Shown piece after piece: positions 1 through 4,862 of a stretch of DNA of 5,380 nucleotides; position 1 is the first letter of the stretch; each line of letters starts with the position of its first letter. Position numbers and translations under genes: made by a program. The notes under the pieces were generated by a model. It saw nothing but the letters and a program-made list of their open reading frames with translations. It did not search any database and was not told the DNA's origin. This stretch comes from an uncultured bacterium (GTDB lineage Bacteria; Patescibacteriota; Minisyncoccia; Phycocordibacterales; UBA9973): the NCBI GenBank assembly GCA_903907175.1, contig CAIVNB010000044.1, positions 1-5,380 on the forward strand. The letters run 5' to 3'.

Positions 1-155
1 TAAAAAGTTCTTTCGTTTCGAAATAATAAACGTCTTGCCATGCGACAATCGGGGCAGTATAGGGGAGGGGCAGTTTTCATCTGCTCGTAAAAAACAAGAT
101 CCGCATCTCGTACTTCGAATTCGTTTTCACATGTTTTACAAATTTTATTTGACAT
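1..155 (-). CDS. Zinc-ribbon domain protein, N-terminal part (runs off left edge)
   Basis: I translated this by hand from the ATG at 153-155: 51 codons are visible and the frame is open to the window edge. Two CxxC pairs are seen, C6/C9 (CKTC) and C34/C37 (CPDC), separated by about 24 residues, as in a four-cysteine zinc ribbon. The first pair is followed by an acidic stretch (FEVRDADLVFYEQM) and the second by a basic tail (RMARRLLFRNERTF). This arrangement (CxxC, 'FE..d.dl.fY..m..ppp..CP.CR..rRl..RNER') matches from memory a family of uncharacterised zinc-ribbon proteins frequent in Patescibacteria, usually several hundred residues long; its function is not known to me. There is no Shine-Dalgarno before the ATG. 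It starts 15 nt after the stop of the upstream gene at 171-473, so the two are probably co-transcribed. The C-terminal part lies outside the window. Confidence 0.8.
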   Translation of the reverse strand, partial: MSNKICKTCENEFEVRDADLVFYEQMKTAPPLYCPDCRMARRLLFRNERTF

Positions 156-170
156 AAATATAGTTGAATA

Positions 171-473
171 TTAATAATTCGATAGTGTGTCTTTGTTTTC
201 TACAATATTAGTGTCTTCTATAATTGTAGATTTCTCTTCAAAACTTTTTATCTCTTTTTGATCAGTGCCGATCTCTTCCAAAAAAATTGTATCATATGGG
301 TCTTTATCATTTATTAATTTTAGTAATAAAGTTAAAGTTTCTAAAAAATCGCATGGATTTTTTTTAATGTCTTCGTCAGCAAACCCACGTAATAAATCTA
401 AATAATCTAGGGCTTTTTTTCTCCTAGTTTTTTTATTTTCTTCAATATACTCATCAAGACTTTCTCCAATCAT
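171..473 (-). CDS. Hypothetical acidic protein, 100 residues
   Basis: This is an intact ORF from ATG (471-473) to TAA (171-173). I do not recognise the family. The N-terminal half (about 1-55) is rich in Lys, Glu and Leu and looks helical (a DEYIEENKKTRRKKALDYLDLL-like stretch, then FLETLTLLLKLI). The C-terminal third (about 60-100) is acidic and polar, low in complexity, probably disordered. No signal peptide, membrane segment or metal motif is visible; there is one cysteine (C41). There is no Shine-Dalgarno; the 5' flank is pure A/T. Support for a real gene comes from its length in an AT-rich sequence, protein-like composition, and tight spacing (15 nt) to the zinc-ribbon gene downstream on the same strand. 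A hairpin terminator at 520-558 separates it from the membrane-protein gene upstream, so it needs its own promoter, for which I see no convincing -35/-10 pair. Confidence 0.6.
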   Translation of the reverse strand: MIGESLDEYIEENKKTRRKKALDYLDLLRGFADEDIKKNPCDFLETLTLLLKLINDKDPYDTIFLEEIGTDQKEIKSFEEKSTIIEDTNIVENKDTLSNY

Positions 474-519
474 ATTATTTAAAATAAATTAATTCTAATA
501 AACTTTTTATTAACTTTAT

Positions 520-558
520 AAAACAGAGAAAGAAAAGTTTGCGGCAATTCTTTCTCTG
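520..558 (-). terminator. Rho-independent terminator of the small membrane-protein gene
   Basis: A perfect 11-bp inverted repeat is formed by 524-534 (CAGAGAAAGAA) and 548-558 (TTCTTTCTCTG), with a 13-nt loop that contains a small TTG/CAA mini-stem. Read on the minus strand the stem is followed by TTTTAT (523-518). It begins 9 nt after the stop of the gene at 568-762. On the plus strand no T-run follows, so it is oriented for minus-strand transcription. Confidence 0.75.
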
Positions 559-567
559 GTCTAAAAA

Positions 568-762
568 TTAACCGATTTTTTTATTGTTTAATATTAATAG
601 CATGGCTATCAATATAGGACCCCAAGCAATAAAGAAATCTTGGTCTAAAAGATTACTGTTACTGTTGGAATGGGTCAAAAACTTGATTGCCATAAAAATT
701 ATAAATATGACAAAAAAGGATATTACTACTGTAATGATAAACTTTACTATTGTAACCACCAT
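568..762 (-). CDS. Small membrane protein, 64 residues
   Basis: I do not recognise a family. The protein has a long hydrophobic N-terminal helix (about residues 3-29, rich in Val, Ile and Phe), a short polar loop with Ser-Asn repeats and acidic residues (HSNSNSNLLDQD, about 31-42), a second hydrophobic segment (about 43-58, FFIAWGPILIAMLLIL) and a basic tail (NNKKIG), so a two-pass hairpin in the cytoplasmic membrane is likely. The ATG at 760-762 is secure because a full AAGGAGG lies 8 nt upstream. The gene stands alone, with a near-consensus promoter (813-841) and a terminator (520-558), which makes it a complete monocistronic unit and strongly supports that it is expressed. It is the only gene here with a textbook ribosome binding site. 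Possible roles (toxin-like peptide, membrane-protein regulator, pore) cannot be decided from sequence. Confidence 0.78.
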   Translation of the reverse strand: MVVTIVKFIITVVISFFVIFIIFMAIKFLTHSNSNSNLLDQDFFIAWGPILIAMLLILNNKKIG

Positions 763-770
763 AGTTTGTT

Positions 771-777
771 CCTCCTT
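771..777 (-). promoter_or_regulatory. Canonical Shine-Dalgarno AAGGAGG for the small membrane protein
   Basis: The minus strand reads AAGGAGG at 777-771, separated by 8 nt from the ATG at 762. This fixes the start. No other gene in the window has a comparable site. Confidence 0.85.
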
Positions 778-812
778 CCATTTTTATTGTGAAAAAATTT
801 TTATCTGAGGGT

Positions 813-841
813 AGTATAGCAAATTGAGATTTATTTGTCAA
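813..841 (-). promoter_or_regulatory. Strong sigma-70 promoter for the small membrane protein
   Basis: On the minus strand TTGACA (841-836) is followed by a 17-bp spacer and TATACT (818-813). The spacer ends in TGC, giving an extended -10 (TGcTATACT). The expected start is near 806, leaving a leader of about 44 nt that carries the Shine-Dalgarno. Confidence 0.85.
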
Positions 842-905
842 GTGATATGAGCAAAAAAGTGTTATATATAGTCATATTTTATAAGGTAAAAGATTATTAA
901 CAGGA

Positions 906-931
906 ATTTTGTTCGCAGGTATTGACAAAAT
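906..931 (+). promoter_or_regulatory. Possible operator dyad over the TrmB-gene -35 box
   Basis: The 7-bp arms ATTTTGT (906-912) and ACAAAAT (925-931) are perfectly complementary around a 12-nt centre, and the right arm overlaps the -35 hexamer at 922-927. Position suggests autoregulation by the downstream winged-helix regulator. The arms are mostly A/T, so chance is a real alternative. Confidence 0.25.
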
Positions 932-949
932 ATGGGGCTTTAATATACA
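922..949 (+). promoter_or_regulatory. Promoter of the TrmB-family regulator, near-leaderless
   Basis: TTGACA (922-927), a 16-bp spacer and TATACA (944-949). Transcription would begin around 956, one or two bases before the ATG at 958, so the mRNA would be leaderless or nearly so, in keeping with the absence of a Shine-Dalgarno. TATAAG at 951-956 is an alternative -10 but would be 23 bp from the -35 and would put the start inside the gene. Confidence 0.65.
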
Positions 950-957
950 ATATAAGA

Positions 958-1734
958 ATGGAAAACAAAAATATTGATTTGCAAAAAAGTTTAGAATTTA
1001 TTGGTTTCTCCGAGAAAGAAGTTGTTGTATATTTGGCACTACTTGAACTTGGGAAAGGCACGGTTACACAGATTTCTAAAAAAGCTGGTATCAATAGGCC
1101 AACTGCATATCACGTGCTCTCTTCCCTTGAATCAAAAGAGGTAGTAAAAGCTTCTGGTAAGGAGCCAAAGCAAGAATATGTGGCTGAATCACCAGATCAG
1201 ATTGAAAAATTGCTAAATAAAAAAATAGAAAATGATAAAAGTGCACTCGAAGAAGCAAGAAAAATAATTCCGGAATTAAAATCTATGCACAACGTTACAG
1301 ATAGGCCAAAAGTATTTTTCTATGAAGGGAGAGAGGGGATAGAAAAAGTTTATGAAGATACTTTGACTTCCCATGAACCAATTCGAGCATATGCGACTCC
1401 TGATGATATGCATGCAGGGCTGCCGGGATATTTTCCTGAATACTACAAACGCCGAGCAAAAGCAGGGATTTCAATTCGCGCGATTGCACCAGTGACTGAA
1501 ATCGGAATCGAAAGGAGAGAACACGATAAAGAAGAAAAAAGAGAAATTGCATTTGTCCCAGCTGACAAATATTATTTTTCACCAGAGATAAATATCTATG
1601 ATAACAAAGTCATGATTGCATCTTGGCGAGAAAAATTGGGAATTATTATTGAATCGGCTGAAATTGCAGATGCAATGAAAAAAATCTATGAGTTAGCATG
1701 GAGCGAGGCTAAAAGATTAGATAAAGAAATTTAA
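958..1734 (+). CDS. TrmB-family winged-helix transcriptional regulator
   Basis: The product has 258 residues. Residues about 8-66 form a winged helix-turn-helix: LEFIGFSEKEVVVYLALLELGKGTVTQISKKAGI, then the recognition helix with NRPTAYHVLSSLESKEVV, then the wing. Residues about 79-110 are a charged helix likely to be a coiled-coil dimerisation segment (PDQIEKLLNKKIENDKSALEEA). Residues about 118-255 form an alpha/beta effector-type domain opening with VFFYEGREGIEKVYEDTL, as in TrmB-like proteins; archaeal members bind sugars there, but the ligand here is unknown. A TTG start at 922 would add 12 residues, but that TTG is the -35 box, so I chose the ATG at 958. No Shine-Dalgarno precedes it. 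murI follows after 23 nt on the same strand and may be read from the same transcript. The regulator probably acts in the cytoplasm as a DNA-binding dimer; its targets cannot be read from the window, apart from possible autoregulation (dyad at 906-931). Confidence 0.88.
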   Translation: MENKNIDLQKSLEFIGFSEKEVVVYLALLELGKGTVTQISKKAGINRPTAYHVLSSLESKEVVKASGKEPKQEYVAESPDQIEKLLNKKIENDKSALEEARKIIPELKSMHNVTDRPKVFFYEGREGIEKVYEDTLTSHEPIRAYATPDDMHAGLPGYFPEYYKRRAKAGISIRAIAPVTEIGIERREHDKEEKREIAFVPADKYYFSPEINIYDNKVMIASWREKLGIIIESAEIADAMKKIYELAWSEAKRLDKEI

Positions 1735-1740
1735 AAAATA

Positions 1741-1749
1741 TGCTAATAT
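1741..1749 (+). promoter_or_regulatory. Extended -10 element directly before murI
   Basis: TGcTAATAT (TG at 1741-1742, hexamer 1744-1749) sits in the 23-nt gap after the regulator gene. Its predicted start (about 1756) falls two bases before the murI ATG at 1758, again leaderless. No clear -35 is visible in the coding sequence upstream, so this could be a chance A/T match and murI may depend wholly on the upstream promoter. Confidence 0.4.
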
Positions 1750-1757
1750 AAAAATAT

Positions 1758-2552
1758 ATGAAGATTGGGATTTTTGATTCAGGAGTAGGGGGGCTGATTA
1801 TCGCGAAAGCAATAAGAAAAGCCATGCCCGAATATGATTATGTATATTTAGGAGACACAAAAAGAGTGCCTTATGGAAATCGTTCCCACGAAACAGTATA
1901 TGAATTTACTAAGCAAGGGGTTGGCTATTTATTTAGAAAAGAAAATTGCGCGATTGTTATTATTGCCTGCAATACTGCATCCGCAAAAGCTCTACGCAGA
2001 ATTCAACAGGAATATCTTGTGGAAAATTTTCCCGAACGGAAAGTACTAGGAGTTTTAGTTCCTACTGCGGAAGAATGTGCTAAATATAAAAAAGTTGGAA
2101 TAATAGGAACAAGCGGGACAGTTTCTTCAGATTCTTTTGTTTGTGAAATAGGAAAGATAAATTCAAAAATTAAAATTATTCAAAACCCTGCACCAATGTT
2201 GGTGCCTTTGGTGGAAGAAGGGGAGAAAGAACTTGCATTACCGTTTATAAAAAAATATTTAAAAGTTTTTGATGGGAAAAATATTGAAGCATTGGCACTT
2301 GGTTGTACCCATTATCCATTTTATAAAAGTGAAATTAGGAAAATTTTAGGTAAGAATATTAAAGTAATTTCTCAAGACGAGATTATTATCGATAAGTTGA
2401 AAGACTATTTAAAGAGACATGATGAAATAACCAAAAAACTCTCTTGTGGGAAACATGCAAAAATTCTTGTAACGGACATAACTAAAAACGTAGAAAAACT
2501 AACAAAAGATTGGTTTGGCGAAGACACAAAGCCAGAATTAGTTAAACTTTAG
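1758..2552 (+). CDS. murI: Glutamate racemase
   Basis: This 264-residue protein has normal family length. It interconverts L- and D-glutamate without cofactor, providing D-Glu for the peptidoglycan stem peptide in the cytoplasm. Family motifs appear in order: IGIFDSGVGGL (residues 3-13, Asp7 and Ser8 of the first active-site loop), YLGDTKRVPYGNRS (30-43), IIACNTASA (68-76) with catalytic Cys71, GIIGTSGTVSSDSF (114-127), NPAPMLVPLVEEGE (143-156), and LALGCTHYPF (179-188) with catalytic Cys183 followed by His185. Both catalytic cysteines are present, so the enzyme should be active. Deviations from usual members are minor (VPTAEECA where GVIxPG is common). The start is ATG 1758; there is no Shine-Dalgarno and an extended -10 lies just upstream. 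The gene ends at a TAG and converges with the sorting-domain gene on the other strand, with a terminator hairpin between them. An aspartate racemase alternative is unlikely given the DSGVGG and GDTxxxPYG motifs. Confidence 0.95.
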   Translation: MKIGIFDSGVGGLIIAKAIRKAMPEYDYVYLGDTKRVPYGNRSHETVYEFTKQGVGYLFRKENCAIVIIACNTASAKALRRIQQEYLVENFPERKVLGVLVPTAEECAKYKKVGIIGTSGTVSSDSFVCEIGKINSKIKIIQNPAPMLVPLVEEGEKELALPFIKKYLKVFDGKNIEALALGCTHYPFYKSEIRKILGKNIKVISQDEIIIDKLKDYLKRHDEITKKLSCGKHAKILVTDITKNVEKLTKDWFGEDTKPELVKL

Positions 2553-2556
2553 AAAT

Positions 2557-2589
2557 AAAAAAACATTGTCACGTATTGTGGTGACACTG
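2557..2589 (-). terminator. Terminator between convergent murI and the sorting-domain gene
   Basis: TGTCAC (2567-2572) and GTGACA (2581-2586) form a perfect 6-bp stem with an 8-nt loop, extended by CA/TG pairs (2564-2565 with 2588-2589) after one mismatch. On the minus strand it is followed by seven T (plus-strand A-run 2557-2563), so it terminates the sorting-domain gene about 31 nt after its stop. On the plus strand the following sequence is T-rich but broken, so it may also weakly stop murI transcripts. Confidence 0.7.
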
Positions 2590-2619
2590 GTTGTTCTTCT
2601 TGTTGGAAGAGAGAAGAAA

Positions 2620-2982
2620 TTAATTTATTAAAACCTTCTTTATCACTGGGTCTTTTTTAATGTTATTAAGATAGACACAATGAATACAATATATACCCGG
2701 CGGGGTTGGTTGCAGATTGATTTTTTTTTCAGTTACTTTTTCAGTAATCAATTCTTTTGACTCGTATATTCTTTTGCCAAAAGAATTGTAAATAGATATA
2801 ATGATCGTTTCTTCAGTCGAACCGTTAATGGTTAAAATAAAAGTGCCATTATTAGGGACTGGGTAAACAGAGATACTATCAGCATTGGTTGTTGCTGAAT
2901 TAGGAAGGAAAGAGCAATTTGCTCTCGGGGTTGCCATAAGAAAAATAGCAAGCAAAAAGACAAAAAATGAAAACTTTTTCAT
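2620..2982 (-). CDS. Secreted protein consisting of a type IX secretion (Por) sorting domain
   Basis: The product has 120 residues. Residues 1-22 are a signal peptide: basic MKK, a hydrophobic core FSFFVFLLAIFLMA, then TPRANC; the site before Cys23 is a poor lipobox, so signal peptidase I cleavage near 23-24 is more likely. After a linker of about a dozen residues, residues 37-120 match the type A C-terminal sorting domain of Bacteroidota: ISVYPVPNNGTFILTI (37-52), a central IIISIYNSFGKRIYES (60-75), INLQPTPPGIY (88-98) and terminal KKVLIN. In that family the domain ends much larger exported proteins and is recognised by the outer-membrane type IX machinery; here there is no cargo. Cys99 and Cys102 form an unusual CxxC in the late beta strand. 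The ATG at 2980-2982 is chosen because it opens a perfect signal peptide; a TTG at 3022-3024 would spoil it. Promoter at 3040-3067, terminator at 2557-2589; no Shine-Dalgarno. Function unknown; it could be a small beta-sandwich adhesin. Confidence 0.8.
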   Translation of the reverse strand: MKKFSFFVFLLAIFLMATPRANCSFLPNSATTNADSISVYPVPNNGTFILTINGSTEETIIISIYNSFGKRIYESKELITEKVTEKKINLQPTPPGIYCIHCVYLNNIKKDPVIKKVLIN

Positions 2983-3039
2983 ATAAGATGTTTTTTTGTT
3001 TTTACAAATTAAAGAGAAAGGCAACCGGCAACTGCAGGT

Positions 3040-3067
3040 TGTATATTTTTTATAATTTGTTTGTCAA
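3040..3067 (-). promoter_or_regulatory. Promoter of the sorting-domain gene
   Basis: On the minus strand TTGACA (3067-3062) is followed by a 16-bp spacer and TATACA (3045-3040), the same hexamers and spacing as the TrmB-gene promoter. The predicted start is near 3033, giving a leader of about 50 nt with no Shine-Dalgarno. A CAACC/GGTTG dyad (3022-3026 with 3037-3041) overlaps the -10 edge and start region and could be an operator. Confidence 0.65.
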
Positions 3068-3091
3068 AAAACAAATTACCTATATATTTGA

Positions 3092-3100
3092 AGTATAGCA
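3092..3100 (-). promoter_or_regulatory. Second, upstream extended -10 for the sorting-domain gene
   Basis: The minus strand reads TGcTATACT (3100-3092), and its wider context TTTGCTATACT is identical to the -10 region of the small membrane-protein promoter at 813-818. No good -35 is found (GTGCTA at 17 bp). It sits immediately after the T-run of the putative xth terminator, so it could start a transcript near 3085. Confidence 0.45.
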
Positions 3101-3125
3101 AAAAAGGCATCTTTTAGCACTTTTT
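3100..3125 (-). terminator. Possible terminator of the xer-xth operon
   Basis: On the minus strand AAAAAG, a bulged T and GC pair with GC and CTTTTTT around an 8-nt loop, with the T-run at 3105-3100. It begins 4 nt after the xth stop. Only three G-C pairs hold the stem, and the T-run is partly inside it, so it is a weak but well-placed candidate; it is also nearly symmetric on the plus strand. Confidence 0.4.
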
Positions 3126-3129
3126 AAAT

Positions 3130-3891
3130 TTAGAGTTCAAGCCAAATAGGGCAGTGGTCAGATCCATAATAATCGGACAATATGCCAGTATTTTTTATTT
3201 TTATATTTCCATCTGCGAAGAAATAATCGAGGCGCCAGCCGACATTGCGATCTCGAGCACGAGTTTTTTGATCCCAGTATGTATATGCTTCGACTTTGTC
3301 AGGATAGAATTTTCTAAAACTATCAACAAAATTATTTTTTACAACTTTATCAATCCATGCACGCTCTATAGGGAGGAAACCAGTGTTCTCTACATTTTCT
3401 TTTGGACGAGCAAGATCGATTTCATTATGAGCAGTATTTACATCTCCACAAAAAATAACATTTTCGCCATTCTTTCTAAGTTTCAAAATAAATTTTAAAA
3501 ATGCCTCATAAAATTCTAATTTGTATTTTAGTCTATGTGGCCCTGCTCCACCGTTTGGAAAATATCCGGTGATGATTGTAAATTTTTTTAATTTTATACC
3601 GACTAAACGCCCTTCAGTATCTAGTTTTTTTATTCCCATACCATAGAAAACTTCTTTAGGTTTTTCTTTTGTATAAATTGCGACGCCACTGTAACCTTTT
3701 CTTTCTCTTGAATGTGAAAAATATGAGTAGTAGCCCTTTATATTGCGGACCTCTTCAGGCAATTGCGATTCTTCTACTTTTGTTTCTTGCAAACACAAAA
3801 CATCAGGGTTGTATTTCCCAAATAAAGGCATAAAAAAACCTTGTTTCGCAGTCGCCCTCAATCCATTTGTGTTCCATGAGATTATTTTCAT
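3130..3891 (-). CDS. xth: Exodeoxyribonuclease III / AP endonuclease
   Basis: This 253-residue protein covers the full endonuclease/exonuclease/phosphatase fold of the ExoIII/APE1 family. It cuts the DNA backbone 5' of abasic sites and removes 3' blocking groups or nucleotides in base excision repair, with Mg2+, in the cytoplasm. Active-site residues are all seen: Asn7 in SWNTNGLRA, Glu36 in LCLQETK (metal ligand), Tyr110 in TGYFPNGG, Asp150 and Asn152 in FCGDVNTAH, and Asp245-His246 in GSDHCPIWLEL. The segment RARDRNVGWRLDYFF (211-225) resembles the APE1/ExoA branch. The ATG at 3889-3891 starts the canonical MKIISWNTNG and lies 5 nt after the stop of the recombinase gene, so the two are co-transcribed, possibly with translational coupling in place of a Shine-Dalgarno, which is absent. 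No truncation or missing residue. Confidence 0.95.
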   Translation of the reverse strand: MKIISWNTNGLRATAKQGFFMPLFGKYNPDVLCLQETKVEESQLPEEVRNIKGYYSYFSHSRERKGYSGVAIYTKEKPKEVFYGMGIKKLDTEGRLVGIKLKKFTIITGYFPNGGAGPHRLKYKLEFYEAFLKFILKLRKNGENVIFCGDVNTAHNEIDLARPKENVENTGFLPIERAWIDKVVKNNFVDSFRKFYPDKVEAYTYWDQKTRARDRNVGWRLDYFFADGNIKIKNTGILSDYYGSDHCPIWLEL

Positions 3892-3896
3892 ATAAT

Positions 3897-4808
3897 TTAT
3901 TTTCCGTGAAACTTTTTATGCACTTCTTTAAGTTGTTTATCTGTGATGTGTGTATATATTTGGGTGGTAGCAATATTTGAATGTCCCAACATCATTTGCA
4001 CGCTTCGGATATCTGCACCATTTGAAAGTAAATCAGTTGCAAAACAGTGTCTAATAATGTGTGGAGTCACTCGCTTAGAAATTCCTGCTTTGAGGGCATA
4101 ATGTTTCACAATTCTTTCGATTGATCTGCGAGCAAGCCCTTCTTTACCATCTCCTTTTTCATCACCAACTTTTACAAACAATGCATCATCCATGTCCTTT
4201 CTATTTTTTAGATATTCATCGATGGCTTTTTTTGCTTCGTCAGAAATAAAGACAACTCGTATTTTTGATCCTTTCCCACGAATTGAAAATTCACCTGAAG
4301 AAAAATTAATATCTCGGGTTAGTGAACATAACTCAGACACACGAAGACCAGTCGAAAAAAGCAATTGCAAGATTGCTCTATCTCGTAGTGATTTTTCGCT
4401 ATTTCCTTCTGGTGCAGATAGAAGCCTTTGTAACTCTTCGGAAGAAATAAGATCGAGAGATCGGTCGGGGACTTTTGCAAGTTCTATGCGTTCGGCTGGC
4501 AAACTTTCTATTTTATTTTTTGCTAAATATTTTAGAAAACATCGAAGGCCGATAAGATAATAATTTTGGGTTTTCTTTTTTAGAGTTTCACCTGTGGCTC
4601 TGTTGTTGCCAGACGATTGACGATTTAAATATAGTCTAAATTCTCGTACAGAAGTATCAGTGATATCACTTGGATTTTTTATTTTTCCAAATTCAAAGAA
4701 GCGAGTTAGATATCTCTCGTAGTTTTCTACGGTTTTTAGACTAGAACCTTTTTCGATTTCTATGTGTTCTAGGAATTGTCGTTTTAAATTGTCTATATCT
4801 CCAGCCAC
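3897..4808 (-). CDS. xerD: Site-specific tyrosine recombinase, XerC/XerD type
   Basis: The 303-residue length is typical of Xer proteins. Residues about 5-97 are the N-terminal SAM-like core-binding domain (FLEHIEIEKGSSLKTVENYERYLTRFFEF). Residues about 118-298 are the catalytic domain with every conserved residue: Arg156 in STGLRVSEL, the lysine of the GKGSK hairpin (179-182), His250 and Arg253 in HIIRHCFATDLL, His276 in MLGHSNIATT and nucleophile Tyr285 in IYTHI. The enzyme forms a covalent 3'-phosphotyrosine and resolves chromosome dimers at dif, or acts as an integrase. I cannot separate XerC from XerD by eye; the symbol is provisional. The start is GTG at 4808-4806, because an in-frame TAA lies just upstream and the N-terminal domain needs these residues. 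A TGgTAAAAT element ends 6 nt before it, so translation is probably leaderless. The gene heads an operon with xth and diverges from the sigma-factor gene across a structured intergenic region. Confidence 0.93.
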   Translation of the reverse strand: MAGDIDNLKRQFLEHIEIEKGSSLKTVENYERYLTRFFEFGKIKNPSDITDTSVREFRLYLNRQSSGNNRATGETLKKKTQNYYLIGLRCFLKYLAKNKIESLPAERIELAKVPDRSLDLISSEELQRLLSAPEGNSEKSLRDRAILQLLFSTGLRVSELCSLTRDINFSSGEFSIRGKGSKIRVVFISDEAKKAIDEYLKNRKDMDDALFVKVGDEKGDGKEGLARRSIERIVKHYALKAGISKRVTPHIIRHCFATDLLSNGADIRSVQMMLGHSNIATTQIYTHITDKQLKEVHKKFHGK

Positions 4809-4812
4809 GCTT

Positions 4813-4862
4813 CTATTTTACCACAAATATTGTGCGACATTAAAATAGCACATGGTATTTTA
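4813..4862. repeat. Cluster of overlapping dyads just upstream of the recombinase gene
   Basis: CTATTTTA (4813-4820) is the exact complement of TAAAATAG (4841-4848), and TAAAATA (4841-4847) also pairs perfectly with TATTTTA (4856-4862). Between the first two lies CACAAATATTGTG (4822-4834), with perfect 5-bp arms around ATA. The cluster covers the xer promoter, so it could be an operator; a recombination site such as dif is another option, since in some single-recombinase systems dif lies beside the recombinase gene. It is A/T-rich, so part may be chance. Confidence 0.45.
4815..4823 (-). promoter_or_regulatory. Extended -10 of the xer-xth operon, leaderless
   Basis: The minus strand reads TGgTAAAAT (4823-4815). 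The expected start is at or next to 4808, the first base of the GTG start codon. The best -35 candidate is weak (TTAATG, 4843-4838, 17-bp spacing). Confidence 0.5.

Noticed and set aside
584..808. Plus-strand ORF of 74 residues
   Set aside because: It lies opposite the small membrane-protein gene, which has promoter, Shine-Dalgarno and terminator, and it has no ribosome binding site or recognisable protein features.
922..957. TTG start giving the TrmB-like protein 12 extra N-terminal residues
   Set aside because: The TTG is the first half of a TTGACA -35 box, the extra residues are not typical of the family, and the ATG at 958 begins the expected winged-helix sequence.
2594..2618. TTCTTCT / AGAAGAA dyad as a murI terminator
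   Set aside because: The 7-bp stem has few G-C pairs and the sequence after it (ATTAATTTATT) is not a T-run; the hairpin at 2567-2586 is a better candidate.
2983..3024. TTG start giving the sorting-domain protein 14 extra residues
   Set aside because: It would place polar, charged sequence before a perfect MKK-hydrophobic signal peptide that starts at the ATG at 2982.
3154..3498. Plus-strand ORF of 114 residues
   Set aside because: It is antisense to the well-supported exonuclease III gene and has cysteine- and isoleucine-rich shadow composition.
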